64,000 nucleotides of DNA from Stenocarpella maydis. Its lineage: Eukaryota > Ascomycota > Sordariomycetes > Diaporthales > Diaporthaceae. The stretch covers positions 130,168 through 194,167 of the forward strand of contig NQMI01000093.1 of NCBI GenBank assembly GCA_002270565.1. Reading direction: 5' to 3'. The first letter of the stretch is position 1. Each line of letters begins with the position of its first letter. Positions 32,558 to 42,948 of the stretch are shown here, in pieces. Below the pieces are notes generated by a model. That model searched no databases, was not told where the DNA came from, and saw nothing but the letters and a program-made list of their open reading frames with translations. The translations under genes were made by a program, and so were the position numbers.

Positions 32558-33620
32558 TTATCCCGACCCCCGGAAAGACCCACAGCCAAGAAGGCATCAG
32601 ATCGCGAACCATCGATCCAGTGGACTCGCAAACGGGGCTCCGCCCGCACAGCGTGGCGTAGCCAGGCACAACAAGCTGTCCTGCATGTGACGTGGCAGAT
32701 GCAGAGTACCTACCAGCCCACGCCGGGGGACGGGGCCGGGGTGGGTTCCCAAACGTTGAATGATGTTATGGTTTTTTTTATTGGCATTTTTAACGAACCA
32801 GGTCACATTTTACCTATTTTATTAGTCAAAATGACTTTAAAGTAAGTAGAGAGGTTCTCCTCCACACTTGGGATCCTGGAGGATGTACACTACACCCCAC
32901 CCTCCCCCCTACGAAGTCTCCCGGAAGACAGAAAACTTATCTATAGAAGGTGGAAAAGTTGGTGTTACATGATCAGAAATCGCGCCGAATGCACGGCCTG
33001 GTGCGGCCGCTTTATGTGGAAAACGTAACCTACCCCTCCCCTGGTCACCTACGCGTCTTCTTCATCCTCCTCAATTTCCTCCTCGCCTTCAACCATGATT
33101 TCCACAGCGTATACAACCTGCTTAAATGCATTGAATATGCGATTTAATAGAACTAGGTATTTACAACATTATTTAAATAATATTAAAGCATATAATAAAT
33201 AATTTAAAGAATTTCTATATATAAGGAAATTATAAAAGTATTGTTTAAAGATATTTAATATAAAGATTTATAGTTTCAATATTTCTTTTTAAAACAAGTA
33301 TATAGATAGTGCGTAGGCGCTGCGCTGGTATCGTTGTAAAAGCCTGCTCTTTTAGAGGCGTCAGACGGATTAATCAACAACCGACCAGGGGGGGGTGGGT
33401 TGCGTTTTCCAAACTTTAACACAGCGAGTGGGGCCCCAGTGGCGAACAAAGGGAAGCATGCAATTGTGCTTAGTCACCCCCTACTAGAATAGGAAGGACA
33501 CTGTGACCGGACCCCTCTTTGAGGCCAGCACTTAAAGTGGTCCAAAGCTCCAGACTTTGCTGGAAAAAAACACGAGGTTCCAAGACGATACACAACACCC
33601 GTAGCCCCTGGCAGTAAGAT

Positions 33621-35300
33621 ATGTCATCCTTCCGTGGTCTTGCGCTTTTGGGCACGCTGCCGATCGCCTACTTCATCTCGACGGTGGTCTACCGCCTCTA
33701 CTTCCATCCGCTGTCGAAATATCCGGGTCCCTTCTGGGCAAAGGTCTCCTCCTTTCCTTCGTACTGGCACGGCCTCAAGCAGGACCGGCATCTCTGGTTG
33801 TACCAGCTTCAGGAAGACTATGGTATGTGAAACCGGATCTAGCAATTATCGGCCAACAGCTGGCGGAAGACTGAAGTCTGTGCAGGGCCAACATTTCGGT
33901 ATGCCCCGAACGGCGTGCTGGTCAACACTCCGAACGGATTTAGGTCAATATATGGTCCGAAAGGAAATGTGAAAAAGGCGGCGTACTATCAGGTCTGGCC
34001 ACGGACCACCGACACCGTGACCACTCTCAACACGGTTGATGAGGAGGTACATGGGCGCAAGCGCCGAGTCCTGAACAACTCATTCTCCGACAAGGCATTG
34101 CGGTCCGCGGAGACCTTTGTGCTATCAAACACCGATCGCTGGTGCGAGCTCATCGAGCAGCAGGCGCCGCCAAGTAATGGGGACGAATGGTCTCCGTCCC
34201 TGAACATGTCAGATTGGGTTAACTACCTCGTGTTTGACATAATGGGCGAGTTGTGCTTCGGCAAGCAGTTCAACATGAAGGAGCAAGGGAGCGAGCTCCG
34301 ATACGTCCTCAAGCTCATCACCATGTTCGTGCAATCGTTGCATCCCGTTGCCCTGTCCCCCCTGGCAGAATTCTGGGTCTGGCTGAAACCGCGAGGTCTC
34401 GACTGGCTCCTCCAGGTCCTCGCACCGCCCGCGCTCAGCAAGTGGGAGAAGTTTGTGGAGCAGTGCCTCACAGACCGCGCGAGGGTGGAGGAAGAGCGGG
34501 ACCGACAGCTGCAGGCCGGGCTGGTCGGCGAGGACGAGATCCGCAAGGATTTCTTTCATTACCTGTTCCACGCCGAGAACCCCGAGACGGGGGCGCGCGG
34601 CTTCCCCCGGGAGGAACTGTACGGCGAGGCTGAATTATTGATTCTTGCCGGTTCCGATACCACGGCTATCGTCCTGGCGGGGCTCCTCTTTTACCTCAGC
34701 CGCAACCGGGCCATCCAGGCCAAGCTTGCCGACGAGATAAGGTCTGCATTCTCGAGCGCCGACGAGATTAGGCCCGGCCCTAGGCTACAGTCGTGCAAGT
34801 ATCTCCGAGCCTGCATCCAAGAAGGCCTGCGGATTACGCCGCCTGTCAGTGGCGACACCCCCCGTGAGGTCCGAGAGGGTGGCACAGACGTCGACGGGAC
34901 GTTCTTCCCACCGGGGGTGATTGTCAGCGTTGCCTGCTACTGTCTCAGCCACAACAAGGACATCTACCCTGAACCCACCAGGTTCCGGCCTGAGCGATGG
35001 CTGGTCGACGAGAAAGAAGGCTCCACCGAGGAGAGCGTGGCCCTGGCCGAGAGCGGAGCCTGTTCCTTTTCCATGGGGAGTAGGGGATGCCCTGGCAAGT
35101 ATTTGGCGCTGATGGAGATGTCAGTTGTCATTGCGAAGCTGGTCCACAGGTTCGAAATGCGGCAAGACCCCAGTAATCCACTGGGAGGGGGAGGCCCGGG
35201 GATGGGACGAGGACGTGAGGATGTTGGCAAGTACCAGACATACGACGTCTTCGTATCCTTGCATGATGGGCCTGTGGTTCAGTTCAAACAGCGCGCGTGA
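33621..35300 (+). CDS. Cytochrome P450 monooxygenase (538 aa)
   Basis: Membrane-bound heme-thiolate oxygenase. Exon 1 (33621-33822) and exon 2 (33886-35300) join across a 63-nt intron (GTATGT donor, GTGCAG acceptor) at EDYG/PTFRYAPN. The N-terminus is a hydrophobic ER anchor ending in the usual HPLSKYPGP. Conserved marks are AGSDTT (oxygen-binding helix I, about residue 322), E380-x-x-R383 in IQEGLRI, the PERF-type FRPERW, and the heme loop FSMGSRGCPGK with Cys at about 469. All key residues are present and the length is normal. The family resembles CYP monooxygenases of fungal secondary metabolism; the substrate is unknown. It lies 2.8 kb from the broken UbiA-type gene, so both may once have shared a pathway. 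Confidence 0.95.
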
Positions 35301-35580
35301 CCGAAGACACTGGCCGAAAGGGTGGAAATAGCACGCATCATCTTGTTAGCTGGTAGTAAGCATCCCGTGTAGTTTGGCTTTTTTCTCTTAACGGCCTCGT
35401 CTATAGGACTCGTACCCAAGCAGGTACTAGATGTGGTTAACGAAGGTCTTGGTGGCTTGGGCCCACACCCTTGAAATTCCCTCCCGTGACAAATCGTCAA
35501 CCGACCGCAATGATCAGATGTCCCGGCCTCGATAACAAATGCACCCACCGACCGCAGATAGCAGTGGCTGCGAGCTGCAC

Positions 35581-36744
35581 TCATGCCGTTAGAACCGGCC
35601 GGATGCTCATCGCAATCGCCTGCTTCGCAGCCTGCTGGCCGATCCCGGGTAAGGCCTGCTTCATCCAGCTCTTTAGGTTCTCCCACGCCTCCATGATCCA
35701 CCTCATCAGCGCGCCAAAGGCGGAGCGGAACCATGTCCAGACCGTGTCCCACGGGATGAAGTAGATGGCGGCCGCAACCCCGACCCCGGCCACGGCGATC
35801 TGGCCGGGTCCAGAGAGGCACAGCAGCCCGGCGCCGATCTTGATGGCGCCGTCGATGCCCGACTCGGCCACCTTGGTCGCGACCTCGATGGCGATGCCGC
35901 CGGCGTAGCACTCGACGACCGAGGCGAGGGTGGTGGTGCCCGCGGCGACGTCCAGCAGCTTGTTCACGGGGCTGCGCCACTTGTTCCACTCCGGGTTGCC
36001 CTCGCACTTGGCCTCGCACATCTCCTTGAAGTGCTTTGCGACCTCCTCGCGCTGCTGCTTCGAGACGATGCCCATTGCGTCGCGGGCCGTCCACGGGATC
36101 CCCATGGACACCTGGATGATGACGTCCGGGCCGAGGATGATGTTGTGCTCGCCGACGTGTTTGGTCTGCCACTCGTCCAGCCTGACGCCGCAGAAGGTCG
36201 AGGCGCCGTTCAGGACCAGTTTGCTGTTGCCCTCGACGGTGCCGGGCGTCTTGGAGACGTTTGCGCACCGGATGATGTACAGGTTGTCAATGTTCTCCGG
36301 CACGGTGAACGTGGACGTCTGCAGGTCGATGTAGCGGCTCACGAGGAGGAACAGCTCGTGGACCTGCCCGTCGCTTGCGGTGCTGTCGATCTCCTGCTGC
36401 AGGGTCTCGGGTGTTGTGTAACACATTGCGGCCTTGGCTGCTCATGGGATGCATGTTAGTGGCTGCATGGACCAATAACATGATGACCAGGACATCAACG
36501 ACTACATACCCTTCTTCATCTTCCACCATCGTGGCTTAGCCCTGTCTCTCAAAGCTGGAATTGTACTTCTCCTCACAATCGGGAGCAGGACAGCCCCTTC
36601 ATGTGCCTTCCATCGCTTGATGCCCTGGTAAACCTGGTCGCACTCGAGTTGAGTTGATGACCGAACCTCCTCCACCTTGGTCTCACGTGAGCTCTGCTTG
36701 GTGAGTGCCGATGTGGACCGCCTGACAAGGGCCATGGTAGACAT
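35581..36744 (-). CDS. Unknown protein with hydrophobic Gly-rich segment (363 aa)
   Basis: Exons 36744-36510 and 36437-35581; the 72-nt intron has GTATGT, an ACTAACAT branch and GAGCAG, and the sum is 364 codons. The N-terminal 80 residues are basic and Ser/Arg-rich. The central part (WQTKHVGEHNIILGPDVIIQ) is soluble. From about residue 250 to 310 the protein is dominated by Gly, Ala, Val and Ile (IAIEVATKVAESGIDGAIKI, then GQIAVAGVGVAAAIYFIPWD), followed by a Trp-rich amphipathic helix (TVWTWFRSAFGALMRWIM). This profile would suit membrane insertion or a membrane-active protein, but no family is recognised. It is convergent with the P450 and 280 bases from it. Confidence 0.6.
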
Positions 36745-37029
36745 TGTGAAATTGTGCGTCTGCTGCCGGCGCAGACTCGAGTACTGTTTTGAAAAAGAGT
36801 GCTGTTTTCCTCGAAAGAAGTGTATGATGGACGAGTGCTATGATTGTTAGTTCGATGAGTCAAAGGAACCGGTTCGACGAGGTTGAATGGATGGCGTCCA
36901 GATAAAGGGCCAATGCCCCCCCTGCATGGCATGGAGCCACAAGGAAAGTCCCGGTAAATCCGCGAGGCCTTGGTTGACTCCATATTCGGGTCCATAGTTG
37001 AGGAGGACATGGCCGTCGCTGCTCGTGGA

Positions 37030-37360
37030 TATGGCGGCTTACTTCATTGGGCTAGAGAGAATTAGGTGGAGGCCAGGGCCACTGCACCGACACGTGTATG
37101 GTTTACGGTTCAGGCAATGGGGCCCCGCTGATTACTGTCATCTCAAGGTTCCCGGAACAAAACTCTCACCGCTCTACACCAGGGGGGACTTCCGGACCTT
37201 GTTTCTCGACAACCCACTGGCACCACGACCGATAGGGCAGCGAATAGCGCGGCTCGAGGAATATACCCGCGGGTTCCATCGCGATGGGGATCGCGAGATC
37301 TGGAGCAATAATGCCCTCAGCACCGAGACATGGGTTAGGGTCAAATGCGAAATGAACTAA
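37030..37360 (+). CDS. Doubtful small ORF (109 aa)
   Basis: Open frame beginning MAAYFIGLERIRWRPGPLHR, between two minus-strand genes. No motif, no leader and high Arg/Tyr content. It could be a real small gene, but antisense or chance origin is as likely. Confidence 0.2.
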
Positions 37361-37406
37361 GATTTATGCAACGTTCTCAGGGGCTGGTCTGACCAGCACC
37401 TGTCCG

Positions 37407-38360
37407 TCAAGACCATTGTGGTGTAGTCTTCCGAGACCCGCCTGGAGGTAGATGTTCTTCGTTTCTTGATGTGTCTGCACGCCTCCTACTTTCGTCCGAC
37501 GCGCATATATAGGTCTCGAGGAGGTTCGAAGTGACGTTGTAATGGCCACGGTATACCCCATCATCATAAAGCCATGGCGCTGTGTCGACGCCTGGGTACA
37601 TTTGCAAAGACGTCGGCTCTCTATTAGGCTCTAGTGCAGCCAGGAAGCCGCTCAACCCTATCGGAGGAGGCCCTTGGACGTCGCGGTGGAGGTCGATGCC
37701 TGCCTCGGCCGCCCGTGTCTCCTGATCTTCAAGGTAGAATGGATTGGCACGGTATACATGCGCTAGCTTCCAGAGATGGTGGTGCGGCTCGACATTTAGC
37801 GACTTGTAGGTGACATGGTAGTCACCAGCAATACAAGCCAGTGTGACTTGGAGTTTCACTGTAGTTAACAGCGTCAGAAAACAACCCCTGGTATCCGAAA
37901 TGAGCGGCTGACCGGTGAACTTACTATCTGGCCTGCGGCGCACCAGTTCATCAAGAGTCGCCTCATGCGGGATCAGAGGCCACCATATCAAGAATGGGTT
38001 CCTGTACGAGTCTGTCGGGCTGGAACGTGGTCCAATATGGCAAAGCTCATTGTTCATGATGAATCGTGCTTCAATCGATGTCCTTATATCAATCAATCCC
38101 TCGGTTCGGGACCATCGGCCATCCTCTAGACCACATTGTGCCCACCATCTTGCGAACGTGGTGTGGTGGTAGATGCCCCTAAGGATGCAACTCAGCTCGT
38201 CTTGAACCACAACGGGACGCCTCAGACGTGCATATCGATCCACATTCCCCTCATACGCTGCCATCAGAATGAGGGCATCTTTGTTATTTGTCGGTAGGTC
38301 GTGCTGCAGAGGAAGGTAGAGCAACGGAGCAGATCGACTGGGAACTTTGGGACAAAACAC
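37407..38360 (-). CDS. Fungal repeat-unit family protein, copy B
   Basis: Frame with the conserved fungal-only pattern NNKDALILMAAYEGNVDRYA, then RGIYHHTTFARWW, ARFIMNNEL, IWWPLIP and CIAGDYHVTY. Similar proteins are known to me only as hypothetical ascomycete proteins built from such units. A 66-nt intron (37924-37859; GTAAGT, GCTGACGCTGTTAAC, CTACAG) restores RRPDMKLQVTLACIAGDY, which then aligns with RYPRMRYQVGRACAVASY of copy A, just upstream. The left end of the frame has no ATG (first codon GTG), so the start exon is missing, upstream in another frame, or broken. Function is unknown. Confidence 0.5.
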   Translation of the reverse strand: MFCPKVPSRSAPLLYLPLQHDLPTNNKDALILMAAYEGNVDRYARLRRPVVVQDELSCILRGIYHHTTFARWWAQCGLEDGRWSRTEGLIDIRTSIEARFIMNNELCHIGPRSSPTDSYRNPFLIWWPLIPHEATLDELVRRRPDSKFTGQPLISDTRGCFLTLLTTVKLQVTLACIAGDYHVTYKSLNVEPHHHLWKLAHVYRANPFYLEDQETRAAEAGIDLHRDVQGPPPIGLSGFLAALEPNREPTSLQMYPGVDTAPWLYDDGVYRGHYNVTSNLLETYICASDESRRRADTSRNEEHLPPGGSRKTTPQWS

Positions 38361-38536
38361 TCTTCCGAGAATTGATCTCCGGTATTGAAATCTTCGGTCA
38401 GATCAAAGTAGTGATCAACCCAACGCCCAACTCTAGTGCTCGCCACATCTTGTGTGACCGCCAAACATCGTCGCGTCGCCGTATCTCCATTGAGACGTGG
38501 ACCAGGGCCCGGCTCAGCCTCATTGACTGATAGTTC

Positions 38537-39202
38537 TTAGTCATTAATAACCGCGTAACGAACTGTTTGGCTGATTATGTAGATGTAGATGGCTCGACTC
38601 CATTCGCTCTGTACTTCCCTAGCCTCTTCGCAAGTGGCCACATCCGGGAGAAGCCCAAGTTCCTTGTATAGGGCCAAGTAGCTAGCCACTGCACAGGCAC
38701 GGCCAACCTGGTAGCGCATGCGAGGGTAGCGGGAAGCCAATGATCGATAAGTGTCCTCAGTCGCGAGATCGGGATACCAGATGTAGTATGGCTGAACATG
38801 CTCATTTCCCGTGTCCGGGATGATATTGCTCATTATCAGGCGTGCATTTCTGGCCCATGTGAAGACGGCGTCTGGGCCGGACTCAGTATAAATGTCTCTA
38901 ATGGAGTTCTGGTTCGCGAAGTCAAGGTGGTGGCGCATGCCCCGAACCGTACTGATGCGGTGGCACCACGACCGGAGATCCTTTGGAACAGCTTCACCGC
39001 GTATCGCTGCTCTGCAAGCTGCTAATCGTTGCTCGGGACTTTCTTGTTCTCGAGGTTCCAGACTCCCATTGCCGTCACCGTCATAGTCCTCCGATGATTC
39101 AGAGGCTATTGTGTCATACCTTTTGCAACTCATATTGCACGCAGATAGTTTGAGCCAACCCTTGGGAATGGTAAATGTCTCGTGAGAGTCATTCAATGTC
39201 AT
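38537..39202 (-). CDS. Fungal repeat-unit family protein, copy A (221 aa)
   Basis: Starts with a true ATG at 39202. The C-terminal half carries the family unit: ARNARLIMSNIIPDTG, YYIWYPDLATEDTYRSLASR and RACAVASYLALYKELGL, equivalent to the second half of copy B. The family intron of copy B is absent here at the matching position. The N-terminus is an acidic Ser/Glu/Asp-rich stretch (SESSEDYDGDGNGSLE). A GTACAG donor-like site near EAREVQ and a CTATCAG acceptor-like site just beyond the stop could link this ORF to the next segment, so A and B might be a single gene with several units. Confidence 0.5.
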   Translation of the reverse strand: MTLNDSHETFTIPKGWLKLSACNMSCKRYDTIASESSEDYDGDGNGSLEPREQESPEQRLAACRAAIRGEAVPKDLRSWCHRISTVRGMRHHLDFANQNSIRDIYTESGPDAVFTWARNARLIMSNIIPDTGNEHVQPYYIWYPDLATEDTYRSLASRYPRMRYQVGRACAVASYLALYKELGLLPDVATCEEAREVQSEWSRAIYIYIISQTVRYAVIND

Positions 39203-40766
39203 TAGGAGTGTGATATATCTAAATGATGTTTTTCTATCAGCCAGAAGTCTAGGCTATGTGGCCCTTATCGATAAGGCGCCCATCAGCTGTGGAACAAAAG
39301 CGACGCCGCAATTGCACTACAACTATAATACCAATATTCTTCACAACACCCCCCATTTTGGGCAGAATCTAGCCGGTTGAATTGTCTCAAGATGTTGGTT
39401 AATTCATACAATGATTATACTCAGAACCTTTCCATAGGTTATCTGGACTGATAAACGTCTAATATACGAATATAGGCTAGTATTGTTATAAGTTTTCATA
39501 AAGAATCCTAGGGTTTATACCGCAAAGCCCAGCAAATCGCGCTTACAACTATGAAAAAAAAGCGATGCCATAGTTTCAATACAACTACGGTAACTATTTT
39601 CTTCGATAGCAGCCCCTACTGCCTATAGATAGCCCTCCAACTGCCATCATATCTGGTGATAGCTGCCTTTTTAGCTAAGCAACTCTTGACGAAAATCAAT
39701 AAATTCTACAGTCAATTTGTGCCCAAAAGTATGTTATTTCGACATAGTGCCCGTCTCACTTGTCAGAGGGGATCACCTGAAAGAAGAAGCTCTCAGATTT
39801 CGCCAGAAGTGCTGCCACGGTGCAGGATTTTCAGGTAAATTTGCTGTGAACCCAGCATAGATTAGGTAGGTCAATGCTATAATTAAAATAAATAAATTTT
39901 TATAAATCTTATTATTTTAAACTTCAACAATATTATAATACCATTTAAAAGCATTCTTGAAGATTATCATATACTTAATGCTATAGCTATTATGGGGGCG
40001 TTGTAAAGATGCCTATTAACTTAAAATAGCGTTGGCCTGTCGGCCTGATTAATCATTTCACTATTACTACTTGTCTTCGAGGCAAACAACTCCATTGCCC
40101 GCTTCCAACCTTGCAACGGCGTCGCGTTATGACTTAGCATGTCTGTTTAGCGACTCATTATAATAGTACTGTTATGGATGATGCTCTTTATCCGAGCGTG
40201 GAGGCTTTTAAGGCCATGTAATATAGGGGATACTACCTAGGTAGACTTCGGCTGCAGTCTGGCAGATCGCCGCCGCACAAATACCCCACAATATCAACTT
40301 TCCAGTCTTGATTCGGTATTTCCAAATCATCCCTATTTAGAGATTAATCCACGAGCACGAGTTGATCGAAAATCTAGATTCGGACGATGACGGCCCCATT
40401 GATGGGGATGTCCACCAGTCCACGGCTGAAAGGAATATTGGTGGCTGGCTATTGGGGTTGTCAACTAGGTCAAATTCATTTTGATTTTGAAGACAAAGAA
40501 ATGTCTATCATATCCTCTACTTGGGCTTCCATCTGGTCCCTAATATCTCAGCGGTATTTACATGGCCAGGGAAGAGCATCGTGGAACCGGAGGGTGCGCC
40601 GAACCGGAGCCGCCTACATTATCGCAAGTTCAGTCAAGGATTTGGAAGAAGTTTCTAATAAAACATATCGAGCACCTGCTGCGTTCGGTGAGAGACCCTT
40701 GACGAGAAGGGGAATGTACTCCTGATGGATTGGCACACTTTCTGGCCAAGAAATATTACCAATGAC
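39203..40766. other. Intergenic, AT-rich repeat debris
   Basis: Contains the 39288-39316 repeat, an AT-rich tract (39880-39985) and a GATTAATCA context near 40049 similar to that at 33370. The plus ORF 40387-40725 has an ATG but no motif. The right end abuts the transposon. Confidence 0.4.
39288..39316 (-). repeat. Inverted partner of the 32529-32557 repeat
   Basis: Reverse-complement copy of the 29-base segment at 32529-32557, with two transition differences. Confidence 0.7.
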
Positions 40767-40810
40767 TAAGTCAACATACCGTTTCACGCACTACCCCCTT
40801 CACGCATACC
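40767..40810 (+). repeat. Left terminal inverted repeat of pogo/Fot1-like element
   Basis: Begins with TA and TAAGTCAACATACCG, followed by two copies of a CACGCA motif about 20 bases apart. Pairs with 42656-42699. Confidence 0.9.
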
Positions 40811-42655
40811 TGGTTTCAGACACCCCTTCTTAACTCGCCCTCAACTAAATATCCATATTGCAACTTCTATATAAATCCAATCTTCTCATCAATTATATTA
40901 TTTGAATCCTTATCTTCTTTTCTGTCTTCTAGTATGCCTTATATTCCTTTATCATGATATCTCGTCGCTATAACCGACTAGTTAAATGGGCCGTCCTAAT
41001 AACAAGCCTCTAAAGACTATTATCTCTCTTGGTATAGCCTATATCGTTATCTTCAAGGCGTACCAACTTGTGAAGAATATAATATGTCTCGCCAGAAGCT
41101 ATTCCTAATATAAGAGTTAATTTTGGCCTACTGGGCCCTTCTATAGGTCTGTTTAAGCTATCCCCCTATATATATTACTCTCTGCTGCCTTACTGCCTAT
41201 ATTACTAATGATGATATCCCTAATACTATAGAGTAATAATTAATTGGAAAGAACTAGCTGTAATGTTTTTTTATGAGGAATTTATCTATAAAAACACTTA
41301 AGGCTATGTATATTGAATATCGCTATACTAATGGCGCTATTTATAAGAATATTGATATCTTTTTTAACTTCCTAGAGTTACTTGAGATTAGTGATATCTC
41401 TCTTGAATACTGGTATAATGCTGATAAAGTTGGCTTTTAAAAAGGCGATGGTATCAATAGGCTAGTTATTGGCTCCTTAGTAGTTAACTCTATTATTGAA
41501 AAAACAGCCCTCTTATATATATAGTATACCTTAATAGAGTGTATTGATGAGGTGGGTAAGGTGATCCCTCCCCTTATTATCTTTAGAGGAAAATCTATAT
41601 AATAATAATGGTTTCCTATATAAGAATTTAATGATTTTTAAGGCTGGTTATTCATGTACTTAGAGATAGGCTGGATGAAAAATTAAATTGGTTTATTGTG
41701 GCTGATAAAGATATTTAAGCCTACTATCCAGCCCTCTAATCCTAAGCAGTACAGGGTCCTTCTTCTTGATGGCTATAGCTTGCATATAACTAGTGATTTT
41801 ATATAGTACTGCTTTAAATTAAAGATCTGGCTTATATTTCTTCCCCCCTATACTTTATATATACTATAGCCCCTTAATGTTAGTATATTCTTACTTTTAA
41901 AGAGGAGGTATTATTAGAATCTTGCCCTACTAGCTACTATATATGGTATTAAGGAATCCTCTAAAGAATTCTTCCTTTATGCCTATTCTAAGGCTTGAAA
42001 CAGCGTCTTTAGACTAACTACTATTAAGAAGGCGTGGATAGCTATAGGAATCTTCCCTTAAGATTAAGTAAAGGTGAAGAGATTGCAACTGGTAGCTCAA
42101 AATAATGATATTATAGGTAATAGTTATAAAATTAGGCTAATAAGAACTCTAATTAACTTAGACTTAGCTGTAATTGATTTAAAAATACTATATTCCTCTT
42201 ATTATATTTAAGTAATCGAATTAGAGTTACATGGTGTTAGCGATGTCTTTAAGTTGCCTACTATCCGCTTGCTCTTCCGGAAGGTCTATAAGGGCCTTAA
42301 TGAGTTAGCTGCCTGTATAGTGATTGCTGAGGAGGAAAATCAAGTCCTTATAGCTCCTTTAGAGTATTAGAGACCCAAAAAGAAGAGGAGGGTATTGTTA
42401 GACTTAAATTTGAAGTTTGTGGGTGTTGTGGCTATTGCGAGGCAGAGGGCTGCTATGGGACTTGTTGAGGAAGAGCCTTAAGTAATACTTAATGATAATG
42501 AGTTAGGGGATAATGATAAGGTTGAGGAAATGGATTGTATTATAGTGTAGGACCTAGGTGATGAGGACTACTTGTTAGATTGCGAATAGCTTTATTACTC
42601 GTTAAGTAAATAAGTGTTAAAGTTGAGGGTGCTTCCAGGGGAGGTTAAAAAGTCG

Positions 42656-42699
42656 GGTGTGCGTGAAGGGGGTGGTGCGTGAAACGGTATGTTGACTTA
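42656..42699 (-). repeat. Right terminal inverted repeat of pogo/Fot1-like element
   Basis: Reverse complement of the left end with two transition differences. It ends GTTGACTTA, giving a TA at the junction with flanking DNA. Confidence 0.9.
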
Positions 42700-42948
42700 T
42701 ATCCCTGGTGGGCAAACCGAGACGCAGTTCTCTTGCCTTCTGCTAGTACTCTGTATTGACTATCATGACACAGTAGCTCTTTGACTGTGACTGCAGACAA
42801 AATTCGAATTAAACGTTGAAGTAACTAATAGAACTGCTCAAGAACCATAGAATCTTTATACATTACGACCTCTATATTGATAGAAGTCCGCTGATCATAC
42901 TCCATTTAGCGGTCCAGGCACATCGGCATCTGGACACCTCAAAACCTA

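Larger units (their letters stand above)
30842..33620. other. AT-rich repeat debris, no gene
   Basis: About 2.8 kb with no supported gene. It includes a stop-ridden ghost ORF (31650-31905), a repeat shared in inverted form with 39.3 kb (32529-32557), an AT-rich tract (33135-33310) and a G-run near 33391. The start of the P450 leader lies at the right edge. Confidence 0.45.
40767..42699 (+). mobile_element. Pogo/Fot1-like DNA transposon with intact terminal inverted repeats, dead transposase
   Basis: The element is 1,933 bp, close to Fot1/Pot2 size. The left end TAAGTCAACATACCGTTTCA (40767 on) matches the reverse complement of the right end (to 42699) over about 44 bases with two mismatches, both transitions; the TA at each edge is the expected target. 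Inside, a plus-strand DDE core is still legible: YNADKVGF, LIECIDEVGKVIPPLIIF, VLLLDGYSLH, FLPPYTLY and LQPLNV. The third-motif Asp of LQPLDV has become Asn, a G-to-A change, and several Trp/Gln positions are TAG or TAA. A charged tail (RPKKKRR) precedes the right end. It therefore moved as a full element and was later inactivated by RIP-like mutation. Confidence 0.9.

Noticed and set aside
34209..34633. Several ORFs overlapping the P450 on both strands
   Set aside because: Shadows of P450 exon 2, which carries all heme-protein motifs.
35279..36268. 329-codon minus ORF in another frame of the 363-residue gene
   Set aside because: Arg/Gly/His-rich shadow; the chosen frame has a spliced start and normal composition.
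42656..42720. Telomere or LTR boundary at the right end of the transposon
   Set aside because: No TTAGGG-type repeats and no long direct repeats; the ends are inverted, as for a DNA transposon.
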